64,000 nucleotides of DNA from Castanea sativa (lineage: Eukaryota > Streptophyta > Magnoliopsida > Fagales > Fagaceae): contig NC_134013.1 of the NCBI RefSeq assembly GCF_040712315.1, positions 61,479,001-61,543,000 on the forward strand, written 5' to 3'. The notes under the pieces are model-generated. The model saw nothing but the letters and a program-made list of their open reading frames with translations. It did not search any database and was not told where the DNA came from. Position numbers and translations under genes: made by a program. Shown one piece after another: positions 1 to 10,900 of the stretch (position 1 is the stretch's first letter; each line of letters opens with the position of its first letter).

Positions 1-277
1 CTATGATTCTTTCCTTCTCTCTCGGTCTGTGTATTTGATTCCTTTCTCTTTTTTCTGATCGATGATTCTTTCTTTCTTTTTTTGGGTTTTGGGTTTTGAA
101 GAGAAGGGTTATGGGTCTTTCTTCTTTCTGATCTATGATTCTTTTGGTCTATGATTCTTTCTTTCTCTCTTGGTCTGTGTATTTGATTCCTTTTTTTTTT
201 TTTTTTTTTTTTTTTCTAATTGATGATTCTTTCTTTCTTTTTTTGGGTTTTGGGTTTCGAAGAGAAGGGCCATGGGT
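1..277. repeat. Imperfect direct duplication, T-rich
   Basis: Positions 1-116 recur at 149-277: both copies run from CTATGATTCTTTC through TTTGGGTTTTGGGTTT to GAAGAGAAGGG and an ATGGGT. The second copy carries an expanded T run around 190-215. No coding role is evident; short open frames here are low-complexity. Confidence 0.7.
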
Positions 278-938
278 GGTTTGGAAGAGAAAGGTTTTGG
301 TGTTGGAAGAGAAGCCGTTTGCAGACTTGCAGTACAAGAAAGGAAGAATGAAAAAAAAAAAAAAGTTTTAACTCCGTTTATTTGAGATGTTAAATTTGAC
401 AGATATCAAAATTTTAAGTAGGGAACCTAAGGTATTGTACCTAAATTTTGCTCATAAGGTATTGCAGCTCATAAGCTTTATATTTCCTCGTGTAGTTGCA
501 TGCACATGTGCACGCAAATGAAACCAAATGCAAGGGCACAAGAATTTAGCAAATTCCATACAAGAGCACAACCTATTTGTACGTTAAAGGCAAGCTTTTG
601 TATGGCTGCACATTCTCTCAAAAGTCTTGTTCACTGAATCAAGTTGTAGCATGAAATTCAAACAGATGAATTGAACACGTGTAATTGATTTTTCACCTGT
701 AGAAGTTGGGTTATGTTCATAATGATTTAAAATATTCCAAGTTACTATGAAAGCGACAAGTGGTACAATTAGAGATATTACACTTGTAAAAGCCCCAGAA
801 TGTTGTAGGGAGTAGATGTGGCAGTTCCCATGGCATTATTATCCATGTAATGGTGCATACAGTGAAGATAAGTGACATCAAAGTAGTTTTAAGAAGTTAC
901 AAACAACATTTACATCACGATAAATGTCATTCAAGCCC

Positions 939-940
<2 letters not shown>

Positions 941-971
<31 letters not shown>
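941..971. repeat. (GA)n microsatellite
   Basis: About 15 uninterrupted AG units. Such tracts are common near plant promoters and are likely to be polymorphic in length. Confidence 0.9.
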
Positions 972-973
<2 letters not shown>

Positions 974-1010
974 TGGAAGGAACAATTGTTGATAACCATT
1001 GAGTCTCAAG

Positions 1011-1018
1011 TATAAATA
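1011..1018 (+). promoter_or_regulatory. Possible orphan TATA box
   Basis: TATAAATA lies 40 bases after the GA tract and is followed by a C/T-rich CTCTAGTCTCTAC start-like region. No open reading frame downstream can be assigned, so it may be a promoter remnant or chance. Confidence 0.2.
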
Positions 1019-1539
1019 AATGACACGTTCTCAAGAAAAGAACACCATTCTCTAGTCTCTACTAACAAACTTGCTTTAGTAAGGTTTTGTAAGTTGTTCA
1101 TGCGAGTTAATTTCTTACAATCTGTTATTTGTTTAATCTTGTTTCTGTGGATCCACAACCTTAGTTTCTATGCGAGTTTGATCTCAATTCTTAGTTGTTA
1201 CTTTTGTTTGATCTTTAATGCATCAATCTCATTTGAAGTTTAGAATGTTTATTTAGGCTTCGATCTATTTCCTATGCAAAGTACTGAAACATTTGATCTA
1301 TTTATTGTTTAAATTAATTAGGCCTTGATCTGTCTGTTTGCAATGAAACTTAGCTTAAGCATGAATGCTTAGCTTCCTGTGAATCAATGGCGTTGGATCT
1401 TACTTAGATTCTAGGTCTGGTACTTGTTAACTTAGACTTTACTTGTATTCCATAAGTTTACCGTTCAGAGAAATGGACCATGGAATGAAGAACATCTTGC
1501 TTATTAGTTAAGTAGGTAGATTTTGTAGTGAATCTACCA

Positions 1540-2600
1540 TTGGTATTGGGAAAACAGATGAATTTATCTTCTCTGATTAGTGGAGCAATGCGTCATACAA
1601 TGCTTGAATCATGAATGGAGTTGTCATGAATATGCTTTCCTGCGATAAATGAAGATTGAAGACTACCTCAAATAAGTTCGGGGAGTAGAGTTGTTCAGTC
1701 TGTTAGCTATTTATCCTTGAGATGGTGTTAAAAATCGCATTGCATTAGCTTATTGGACGATAGTTTTGGGAGGTTGCAAATCGATTAAATTTAGAAATTA
1801 GCGCCAAGAAGGTGTGATTCATCTCTTTGAGATCACTGGTGATGAAAGCATCCATAAGTCTGGTCACACCGGGAACCACCTTAACACTTCAATAATGCTA
1901 GTAAAAATATCACAAACAAATTAGGCTTTGGAGTTTTTATTGCTCCCTTGTTGAAAATGGTTTGTTTGATTTCAACATCATTGTGGACCATACAGAGGTT
2001 TTGATTTTCTTCTTCTGTGACGGTTGGGTGAATTAAATGCTCTAGATTTAAGTTAGGTGAGGAAGAAGCTCTTGAGGATTTGAAAAGAGGAGAGAAGTGA
2101 TTAACAAAGCAATCCTTAATTGCCTCTCTACCCAGAGATCCAATTCCCATTAGTCTTTTAAGAAATCAGTAGCATTCTTTCTCCCTGTAATTACTGTTGA
2201 GAGGTGAAAATACCAATATTTAAGTCTGAGCTCGTTAGCCATTAGACTCTAAATTTCTGTTTATAAAATCTCCTCTCATATAAAGCAATCATTGAGTTCA
2301 ATAGTAAGCTGTAGTTCCAATTCCAGAATATCGTTACCGGATTCTACCTTTTGAATTTCACCTATTCAGTTTGCAATTACTAATTTACTATATTCAGAAG
2401 TGGATGTTGCCAAATACTTCTCTATTCCATTCCCAAAAGCATAGCTTTTACTAGTTTCAGTTTGGAACAGAGAGCCTTGAAATTTATTTCTCCAGGCTTG
2501 CTTAATAACTAGGAGACATGTACAGTTTTGAAAACTTATATCATATGATAGACAATGTACTAAATGTTCCCTTAAAAAGTTAGCTTTTCTAGATAAGATC
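1540..2600 (-). pseudogene. Decayed L1-type LINE, reverse transcriptase relic
   Basis: On the minus strand several frames carry plant L1 reverse-transcriptase landmarks in the expected order. Near 2200-2170 there is FHLSTV; at 2060-1960 HPTVTEEENQNLC followed by IKQTIF; near 1830-1800 EMNHTFLALI; near 1765 a NYRPIS-like motif; near 1650 QSSFIAGKHIHDN. Stops and frame changes separate them, so the element is dead. The homology rests on recognised L1 motif order, not on a search. Neither a poly(A) tail nor target-site duplications could be found. Confidence 0.75.
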
Positions 2601-3437
2601 AACAAAAACAAACTAAGAAATATAATTGCCGCCAACTCCTTTTTGTTATGGCAACGTATGGAATGTTCTAAACATAATTGTTCTTTTTAAAGTGCTGTAA
2701 ACATGTTGATGCCGCTGCCGATGAGGTTGGCCAGAATCAGCTCCAAGGGTTTTTCAGGGCATATTTGACTCATGAGTCAAACCTTTTGATCCCAGCTGGG
2801 CCCTGAACTCATTCAGTGCAAATGTCACCTTGAATTATGGATCAATCTGCATTCTAGCAGCATAAAAGATCATTCAATCTTTGCCAAGGACAATAAGATC
2901 AAAACGGTCACACAAAGAATGAGGAATCATTTTGAGACAAGAAATGGGGGAAATAAATGCATAATGTTTGAAACAATGCGAACTCAAAGTGGCAATAACT
3001 ATTCTGCCTTTGTGAAGATCTCATTCTTGGCTGGAAGAAGAGAAAGAACAAGAGATTTACGAGATCTGAATGGGGCAGGTCAGGGCAATATTTACACAAA
3101 GTACGGATGCTGAAAGGTCTATGGCACTACAAGTCAGTCTGTAGCTGAAGATAGAAACGGGCTCAAATGCAATTAACAATTTGCAGGTGCATCATGCATG
3201 CACACAAAATTCACATTGACTAGATGATTGAGTGGACCAAAGCACAATGCATTTTCACACTGCAGTGGTCTGACTAACTTCAGTTTTTCCTTAATCCTCT
3301 TTCAATAGTACACTAAGGAAAAAAATCAGGTAGAAGTGCAAGTACATACAGATAAAAAGAAGTCAAGAATCAAGATTCAACAGAAAAGGAGAAGCTAGCA
3401 TAGTGTGCCTTACAAGTTGCTGGGGTTCATCAGATAA
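2601..3437. other. Spacer downstream of the TSSC4-like gene
   Basis: No convincing coding region. The part next to 3437 should contain the 3' UTR of the minus-strand TSSC4-like gene. The segment 2695-2830 is less AT-rich than its surroundings and could be an exon or retrocopy fragment, but I could not identify it. Confidence 0.4.
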
Positions 3438-4991
3438 TCAAGCAATAGAGTCGTCCGACTCTACTTTGGACTTCATCCTATACTTTCGGCCCAGTCTCTG
3501 CGAGCTGTTACTTCCATCTTCTAATGGTTTCATTTCATCTTCCTCCATTGCACAAACTTCATTGTCTTCCATAGCCCAAGCTGCAATTCTTATAGGCAAG
3601 CCTCTCCTATGCATAAATTCCTTACCCAAATCATCCCGATTTTGCTTTGAGACAGTAGCATTGTCTACCATTATAGTATCACCTGTTTTCCTTTTTGGTA
3701 TAAAGGTGACTGATGGAAGATCATTGGAAGCATCTTCTTGCTGTGAGTCGATATCATTTGACCTATTCAGCAGCTTTAAAAAGTCCATATAGGCTTGCTT
3801 GTTAGATTCCTCGTCCATGTCGCTAGATGAATCAAAGGTGTAATGTGTATATTTCGAAGGATTCCGTATATAATCCGGAACTGCAGAATAAAAGTTAGCC
3901 TCATTTAAAACCATAGCATTATCCACAAAACCGGTATCCATTGGGACATCATTGTCTCCTTCAGAACCTCCACTACAATTATCTTTACATTCAGGTTCAA
4001 ACCGGACCCGTTTGTCTGACTTGGAATCCGATTGACCATCCTTCCTCTTCAGAATAGATTTCAGTTTAACACCATCCTCAGAAGTGTTACTTTCATCCTC
4101 TCTCGCCGGTGCATCTTTCTCAGAGACTCGCAAAGAATCAATTTTTTGAGCTGCTTCGGCATCTTCTTTGAGCCTAATTTTCGCAGCCAAGTGATTCGCA
4201 CGTGGGTCTCTCTCAACTTCCTCAATCGAATCAGGAAGCTCATAATTAGAATCAATAGCTATACCATAATCATTTATATCCTTCATATACAACCGTTCCT
4301 CAGGCTTTTCACTATTAACAGCCAGTTTGTCATATTCATCTTCCTCTTCCTGCACCAAATAATCCAATATCCATTTAGACAAATCCCACATCACTACAGT
4401 AACAACTAAAACCCCATTAAATTAGAACATTAACATTAGTCCCCACGATCACACATGTTGCATAAAGTGGAATTACTTGCAAAACAAAATTTTCCTTACC
4501 TATGCAAAACAAAACCCATGTCAAGTTTTAGTGCGTTGACCATGTAATAACATGACACTACTAAATTATAAAAACCACATTCCAAATACCTCGTAATCCA
4601 AAGTACAGTCTTGGCCAATAGAGCACTTAATTTGCCACTCTTCATCGTTAAAGTCTTCGGGTTTAACGGAGGCGAGTGAACCGGGTTCGTCGTCGACGTC
4701 GTCAAGGTCATCGAGGTCCTTCACCAGCTCATCCTTCAAACTCAAATCCACCAAACGATTTTCCTGCTGCTTGTGATCATGGTTTGTCAATAGGGAATGA
4801 GAGTCGGGTTCGGAAATGGTCTTGTCTCTGACCCACTCTTTCCTTTCGATTTCGTCGTCTGTGAGAGACCACAGAGACGAAGATGGCGTTGTGGCTGTTG
4901 GGGTTGAAGCTGATGCTGAAGAAGATGAAGAAGAAGAAGCAGCTAGAGAGCCGAAGATTTTATCAACCCGGACTTTGAAGCTGTCGTCCAT
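3438..4991 (-). CDS. TSSC4: TSSC4-like U5 snRNP assembly factor (two exons)
   Basis: Exon 1 is 4991-4590 and exon 2 is 4349-3438, joined across a 240 bp GT-AG intron in phase 0, giving 437 residues. The ATG at 4991 is the first of the frame. Residues 1-15 (MDDSFKVRVDKIFGS) match the conserved F-x-x-R-x-x-x-IF opening of TSSC4 proteins. The central VPDYIRNPSKYTHYTFD and the following QAYMDFLKLL match the family's VPDY..HP..WT.Y.....-x-A..FL block. The rest is acidic, serine-rich and probably disordered. Human TSSC4 is known to chaperone U5 snRNP and tri-snRNP assembly in the nucleus, and the same role is inferred here. The exon 2 acceptor (GGTGCAG) was chosen because a longer exon starting upstream brings in stops or breaks the phase. 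Confidence 0.85.
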
Positions 4992-6126
4992 AGCCGCTGC
5001 TGGTTTTAAGGATGGAAAGAATCAGGGTTTTGGAAAGTAACAATTTGGGGGTTTGAGAATGAGAAGTTTTTGGAGTTTCGACAATCTGACTACTTTATTT
5101 TTATCATTTGTCTGACTGCGAATCCCACTCTACTCCAGCCTTTGCCGTTGTTTTTCTTCAGTCTTTGGATACTACCATACGATGTGTCGTTTTATTTAAA
5201 CCATCACTCGTAAGTCGTAAAATTGATGTCCCCCGTGATATTAATGAGATTCTACGTTCTCGAAACCTCTAGTTAGTATCTTATGGTCACTTTCAAGAAA
5301 TTTCTTCCTATAATACTAAGGAGTATAATTGGAGCAATACTATTTTTCCGTAATAATTCCCCATTAATATACTTCATTATTCTTCAATTACTTTTTCTAC
5401 CCAAAAAAAAAAAAATCACCAATTACTAAAGTCAACTCAACATAAAAAATTATGAAATTTTTTGTATCACTAAACATATTATTTTGTGGGTCAACATCCA
5501 TTGGTCTTAATATCTAATATTTTAGAACAACTTATTTAAGAAAATTTTAAAATCTCATCCATTCATTTAAAAATGAATGAATTTCATCACATAATTAATA
5601 TTTTAATAAATTAAATAAAAATTATGACGACGCTCGTCACTCACTATTTAAAAAACTTATTGATTTTTCATATATATATTTTTTAGTTTCAGAGGGCGTT
5701 TATTTTTTGTGTTTTTGATTTGGCCACTGAGTTTATTTTTTGCAGCACAGGATTGATTTTTTTAATTTTAAAATTTTTCTTAACTAGGACTAAATTGTGT
5801 GCTTTACAAGAAAAGGTCTAAATAAATTTTTTAATAAAAAAACTACACTTTTGCGTTTTTTTATTTATTTGAGATTTTTTTTTAATTTTATGTTGATAAT
5901 TCAATTGGTTGTAGAATAATTTGAGGAACAGATACCTGCAAAAAGGATTAACTAGAGAATATTATTATATTAATATAACAAATTAATATCTACCACAGTG
6001 CTTGGATGCTTAAGACATCAACCATATTCCTCTTCTTCTTCTCTTTTTCCTTTTTATTTTTATTTTTTTTTTTTTATAAATTTTTTATGGGAATCATATT
6101 ACTCCTTGGGTAGATTAGCATAACTT

Positions 6127-6286
6127 TTTTTTTTTTTTTACATGATAGAATTTCTACTCTAACCTAATCTAAGTGTATATGTGTGTGAAGCTTCTTTTTG
6201 GAGACTTAAACTCTAGCCCTTACTCTCCACACTTCACAAGTATTTATACTTGTAGAATGATTACCGTACTAAGGATGCGCGGTTGT
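6127..6286 (-). mobile_element. SINE, minus strand, with target-site duplication
   Basis: Read on the minus strand it is the same family as the copy at 49238-49391, sharing the TTAGATTAGGTTAGAG tail. It ends in a poly(A), seen here as a T run at 6125-6139. The flanks GATTAGCATAACTT at 6113-6126 and 6287-6300 are identical and form the target-site duplication. Confidence 0.8.
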
Positions 6287-7675
6287 GATTAGCATAACTT
6301 TTTATATGCATACTTAGTTAATTTCTTCGTTACTTGAGGATTACTTATTTATACCATTTTTTTTATAGAAACATTTTTACCGTCTTTAAATTGTAACTAA
6401 GAAATTAAGATCATTTTCAACAATCTAGCTAAACACAAAATACTCTTTATAATAGAGAGTAAAACCATAAAAGACTGCTCCAACAGTCTATAAATCTAAA
6501 AAAAAAAAAGCTCATGAACAATACCTCTCTAGGCATGTAGGGTTACTGTAGATTAGCAATTGAATTTTCTTTCTTGAAAAAAATTTCAGCATGTTTTTAT
6601 TCTACTGTTGATTTGAAGGATGAAAAAAAAACTTTAATGTATTTTTAATTTAGTTATTCTCTCTAGCTCAGTCCAACCTTGTTGTTAGTTTGTATTTTTC
6701 AAGTTCCAAAACAAGGTTGTTTTGGTAGAGTTAAGATGGGGATTAGACAGAATGACTTTATTAAAAATGAACAAAAATAAAAGGATTAGAATGAACTTAA
6801 AAAAAAAAAAACCCTTAACTGAATCATGCCTTTGTAATTTGGAATTTAGCCCCAAGTAAGCACTCACACCCAACTTTTTTTTTTTTTTACTAGTTTCCCC
6901 GTACACATGGAGAGGTATCATCCACCTAACACCTTGTAATATTTTAGATTTACTATGACTAATTTACTGTTGTATGCAGTTTTTAGTGTTGGGATATAAG
7001 TGCATTTCTTTATCTCATTCATTTCTCCGACAGGGGTGTTTGTGTTTATAAAAAAAAAAGAAAAAAAAAGACCAAGCTACTCTCATCCCAGTCAATCCAA
7101 AATATCAATATTTTTTTTCATCAAAAAATTAAAATCAATATTTTATATGCTTCACTTTTCTTTATTTGTATAGGAGATCATACTCATCTTGAAAATAACT
7201 TAATTCTAAAATTAATTATATGTTACTATCTTTTTTCATTTAAACACAAAGAAAAAAAAAATTTACAGTACTATGTATCAAATTTTGATTAGAAACTGTG
7301 TCAATTTAATCTTAAAATTTTAAGTTTCTCAAAAAAAAAAAAAAAAATCTTAAAATTTTAAGAGCCTGAGAAAATAACGATATATAAATTAATACTTCCA
7401 CAACATGACAAAAGGTTAATTATAAATGAAATCAACCTTGATTTTTAGCCACTAATTTTATGAATAAAATGATCTTAAAAACATCATTAAAAATAAATTT
7501 CAATTAAACTTTTATAATTGAAATTTGAGTATATAGCATACTAGTTTAGTTTGGCCAAAGCCAAACACAACAGAAAAATAAAGAAATGTAACTGTCTTTC
7601 TCAAACCCCAATTATCAATATCAGTTCACGGTTCTTCGAAGTCAAGAAAACTCTCTATTATTATGTGCAGACACA

Positions 7676-7696
7676 GAGAGAGAGAGAGAGAGAGAG
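7676..7696. repeat. (GA)n tract upstream of mannosidase 1
   Basis: A short AG dinucleotide run about 80 bp before the TATA box, of the kind often found in plant promoters. A regulatory function is not shown. Confidence 0.7.
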
Positions 7697-7777
7697 AAGC
7701 AGAAAAAGACACTACACACAAATAATGGACCTCAAAGTGATCACTACTCAGAAGCTAAAGAATTAGCTAGCTTGTAC

Positions 7778-7785
7778 TATATATA
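7778..7785 (+). promoter_or_regulatory. TATA box of alpha-mannosidase gene 1
   Basis: TATATATA lies 118 bases before the ATG at 7903, a normal plant distance that leaves a 5' UTR of roughly 85-90 bases. Assignment is by position and motif only. Confidence 0.6.
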
Positions 7786-7902
7786 GGAATATGACACATT
7801 TTATCTGCCAACTCAATCTCTCTTTTACTTGTTATAGCAACTCTTCAAATCCACTTCTTTGATTTCCCAGCTGAAGAAACAGAACCCCATCAGGCATCAG
7901 CC

Positions 7903-10900
7903 ATGGCGTTCATGCTGTTCTTCTTGTTGTCGCTGATTTTGTTGGCTTCATCTGAATCCACGTTCATAGCCTACAACACCACGCACAGGATCGTCCCAGA
8001 CAAGATCAATGTCCACTTGGTCCCTCACTCTCACGACGATGTTGGTTGGCTTAAGACTGTCGATCAGTACTACGTTGGCGCTAACAACTCCATTCGAGTA
8101 CTCCCATATTGCTATTTTTTGCCTTTCTCACACTCTTTATCTTTGTTTGTGTTAAAGACTGATTTCTGGGTTTTTGTTTGGTGGAATAGGGAGCTTGTGT
8201 ACAGAACGTGTTGGATTCTGTAATTTCAGCTTTGTTGGATGATAGCAATCGCAAATTCATTTATGTTGAGATGGTACCCATTTTTTGTTTCTTCTTTAAA
8301 TTGTGTTTTTTTGATATGGGTATTAGTTTTTTTTTTAATAGTGCATGTGAAGGACTAGGGGTTAAAGTAGTTATGGTTGAAAAATTTGTTCAGGCATTCT
8401 TTGAAAGATGGTGGAGGCAGCAAAGTGAGGGTAGGAAGGCTAAAGTCAAGGAGCTTGTCAACTCTGGTCAACTTGAATTCATGTATGATTGATTAATTTC
8501 ATAAACTAATTAATGTACTGGTGCTTTGTGATTTGAGTAATTTGTTGATTTTGTTTCGCACATTACAATTTTTTTGGATTTTGAAGAAATGGGGGTATGT
8601 GCATGCATGATGAGGCAACTCCGCATTACATTGATTTGATTGATCAGACCACTCTAGGGCATCAATTTATCAAAGACGAATTTGGTAAGGTTCCTAGAGT
8701 TGGTTGGCAGATTGATCCTTTTGGGCATTCTGCTGTGCAGGCTTACTTACTAGGTGCAGAGGTATGCATATAAAAAAATTTGTAGCTCTCTTTTGTGTTC
8801 TTTTTGGTGCTGGAAATTCTCTCTCTGTTGCAATCTAATAATGGGTATTTATCGAAGTTATCATGGATTGAATCAAGGACTTAGTCATGTGGTAGATTTT
8901 TATAGTTTTTGTGTGAGCGTTATCGTCCTAATGTGTCTGAATTTCTGTTGCAGTTAGGATTTGATTCCCTGTTTTTTGCTCGAATTGATTACCAAGATAG
9001 AGCTAAGCGACTAAATGACAAGAGTCTTGAGATTGTTTGGCGGGGTTCCAAGTCTCTAGCTTCATCTTCACAGGTTAGAGAGGGACATGATGTCTATACC
9101 CATTCAAAGTGTTCAACTTGAGAATTTACTACTTGTTTAATGCGTTCTACTTTGATGATATTTTATGTACTCTTTTGACATGTGTTGCAAATTTCATATG
9201 CAGATATTCACTGGGATATTCCCTAGGCATTATGACCCTCCTGATGGTTTCACATTTGAGATTAATGATGTTTCCCCTCCTATTCAGGTAAGACTTTTTG
9301 TGGTAAAAAACATACATATGGTACTCCTGAATTTTTGCTCTAGAGGTCTTACTGAAATGATATTTTTGATTGAAGGATGATATTCTCCTGTTTGACTATA
9401 ATGTTCAAGAGCGAGTTAATGACTTTGTAGATGCTGCATTAGCACAGGTAAGCAGTAGAAATTTTCATCTCACCAAATTTCATGTTCCTTATTGTTTGCA
9501 CAGTGTGAAGGTTAATTCATAGCTTCAAATGGCCATGTTGTGTAATGACTAATTTGAATAATTTAAGTTTAGGAAGTGATTGAACTTGAAGTACTTCACC
9601 AATTGCACATGGAAAGAAATGCCTTTAATCCCACTGAAGGTTTTTAGCTCAATGATTATTACAGATAAAAAAATAGACTTTCTTCTTTTTTCTAGGCTAA
9701 TGTAACCAGGACAAGGCATATTATGTGGACCATGGGGACAGATTTTCGCTTTCAATATGCAAATTCATGGTTCAGGCAGATGGACAAGTTCATTCATTAT
9801 GTCAATGAGGTACTTAATTTTTAGAAGCCTTTTCAAAGATTTCTAGATTAAGATTAAATGGCTTCATAGGTCTACGTCCTTTGTCATTTCTGTCACTGTT
9901 TTATATGTATTGTAAATTTATTAAAAAGTTATTTTGGAATATTCTTAGGATGGGCGTGTTAATGCACTTTACTCAACCCCATCCATCTACACTGATGCAA
10001 AATATGCAACAAAAGAAAAATGGCCTCTTAAAACCGAAGATTTCTTCCCGTGAGTTCGATACTATAATTTTGGCACTCAGCTCATCTTTGTTTTATGAAC
10101 TTCGAATTTAAATATATAAACCATGTTCAGGTATGCAGATCATCCAAATGCCTATTGGACTGGTTACTTTACAAGTAGGCCAGCGTTTAAAGGTTATGTC
10201 AGGGTGATGAGTGGTTATTATCTGGTAAGATCTTGGTCCTTCCTTCTTCTATTATGTCCTGTCAGGCCATTTTGGCATGCTTTAAACATTTAAATCCTTT
10301 TGTGTTCTATGATTAGGCAGCAAGGCAATTGGAGTTCTTCAAAGGCAGGAACAAATCTGGGCCAAACACTGATGCACTAGCTGATGCTCTGGCAATTGCT
10401 CAACACCATGATGCAGTTAGTGGTACAGAAAGAGAGCATGTTGCTGCTGATTATGCAAAACGATTGTCGATGGGCTATGCAGAGGTGCAACTTAGTTTGA
10501 TATCCAACAATAAGTTATGATTGTTGACATTGTAAAGTTGTGTGTGAATGTCTAATACTGCTGAGTTATACTTCTCTGCAGGCTGAGAAGGTGGTTTCCT
10601 CTTCGCTCGGTTTCTTGGCAGACAGATCAAGTACTAGACAAGGGAATCCAGTAACAAATTTTCAGCAGGCAATATACAATTCGACTATTTTCTTTATTTA
10701 TTTTATTTTTTTGTATATCATGTACTGTCTGCTTTATATTACATCAGAAGAATTGTGCTATAACTTATTCTTTCTGGTATGGTGGCAAATAATTTGAAAC
10801 TAAACTACATATGACTAATATGATTATTAGTTCATGTTACATGTCATCTTTTGTATCTGCTGCAACATGAACTCTGGTTTGTTTCACCCTCAAATTTTGG

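Larger units (their letters stand above)
278..1539. other. Spacer with no recognised gene
   Basis: No frame here resembles a known protein. It holds a GA microsatellite at 941-971 and, shortly after it, a TATA-like TATAAATA at 1011-1018 followed by a T-rich stretch that looks like intron or 5' UTR, but no coding exon can be attached to it. Confidence 0.5.
4992..7777. other. AT-rich intergenic region between TSSC4-like and mannosidase genes
   Basis: Very AT-rich with many A/T homopolymers. The left part must include the divergent TSSC4-like promoter and the right part the mannosidase 1 promoter. One SINE (6127-6286) is the only element recognised. No coding sequence is supported. Confidence 0.6.

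Noticed and set aside
135..371. Open frames on both strands around 135-371
   Set aside because: They consist of T- or A-run translations within a simple duplicated tract, with no protein-like composition.
4032..4409. 125-codon plus-strand frame opposite the TSSC4-like exon 2
   Set aside because: It is the antisense shadow of a well-supported exon.
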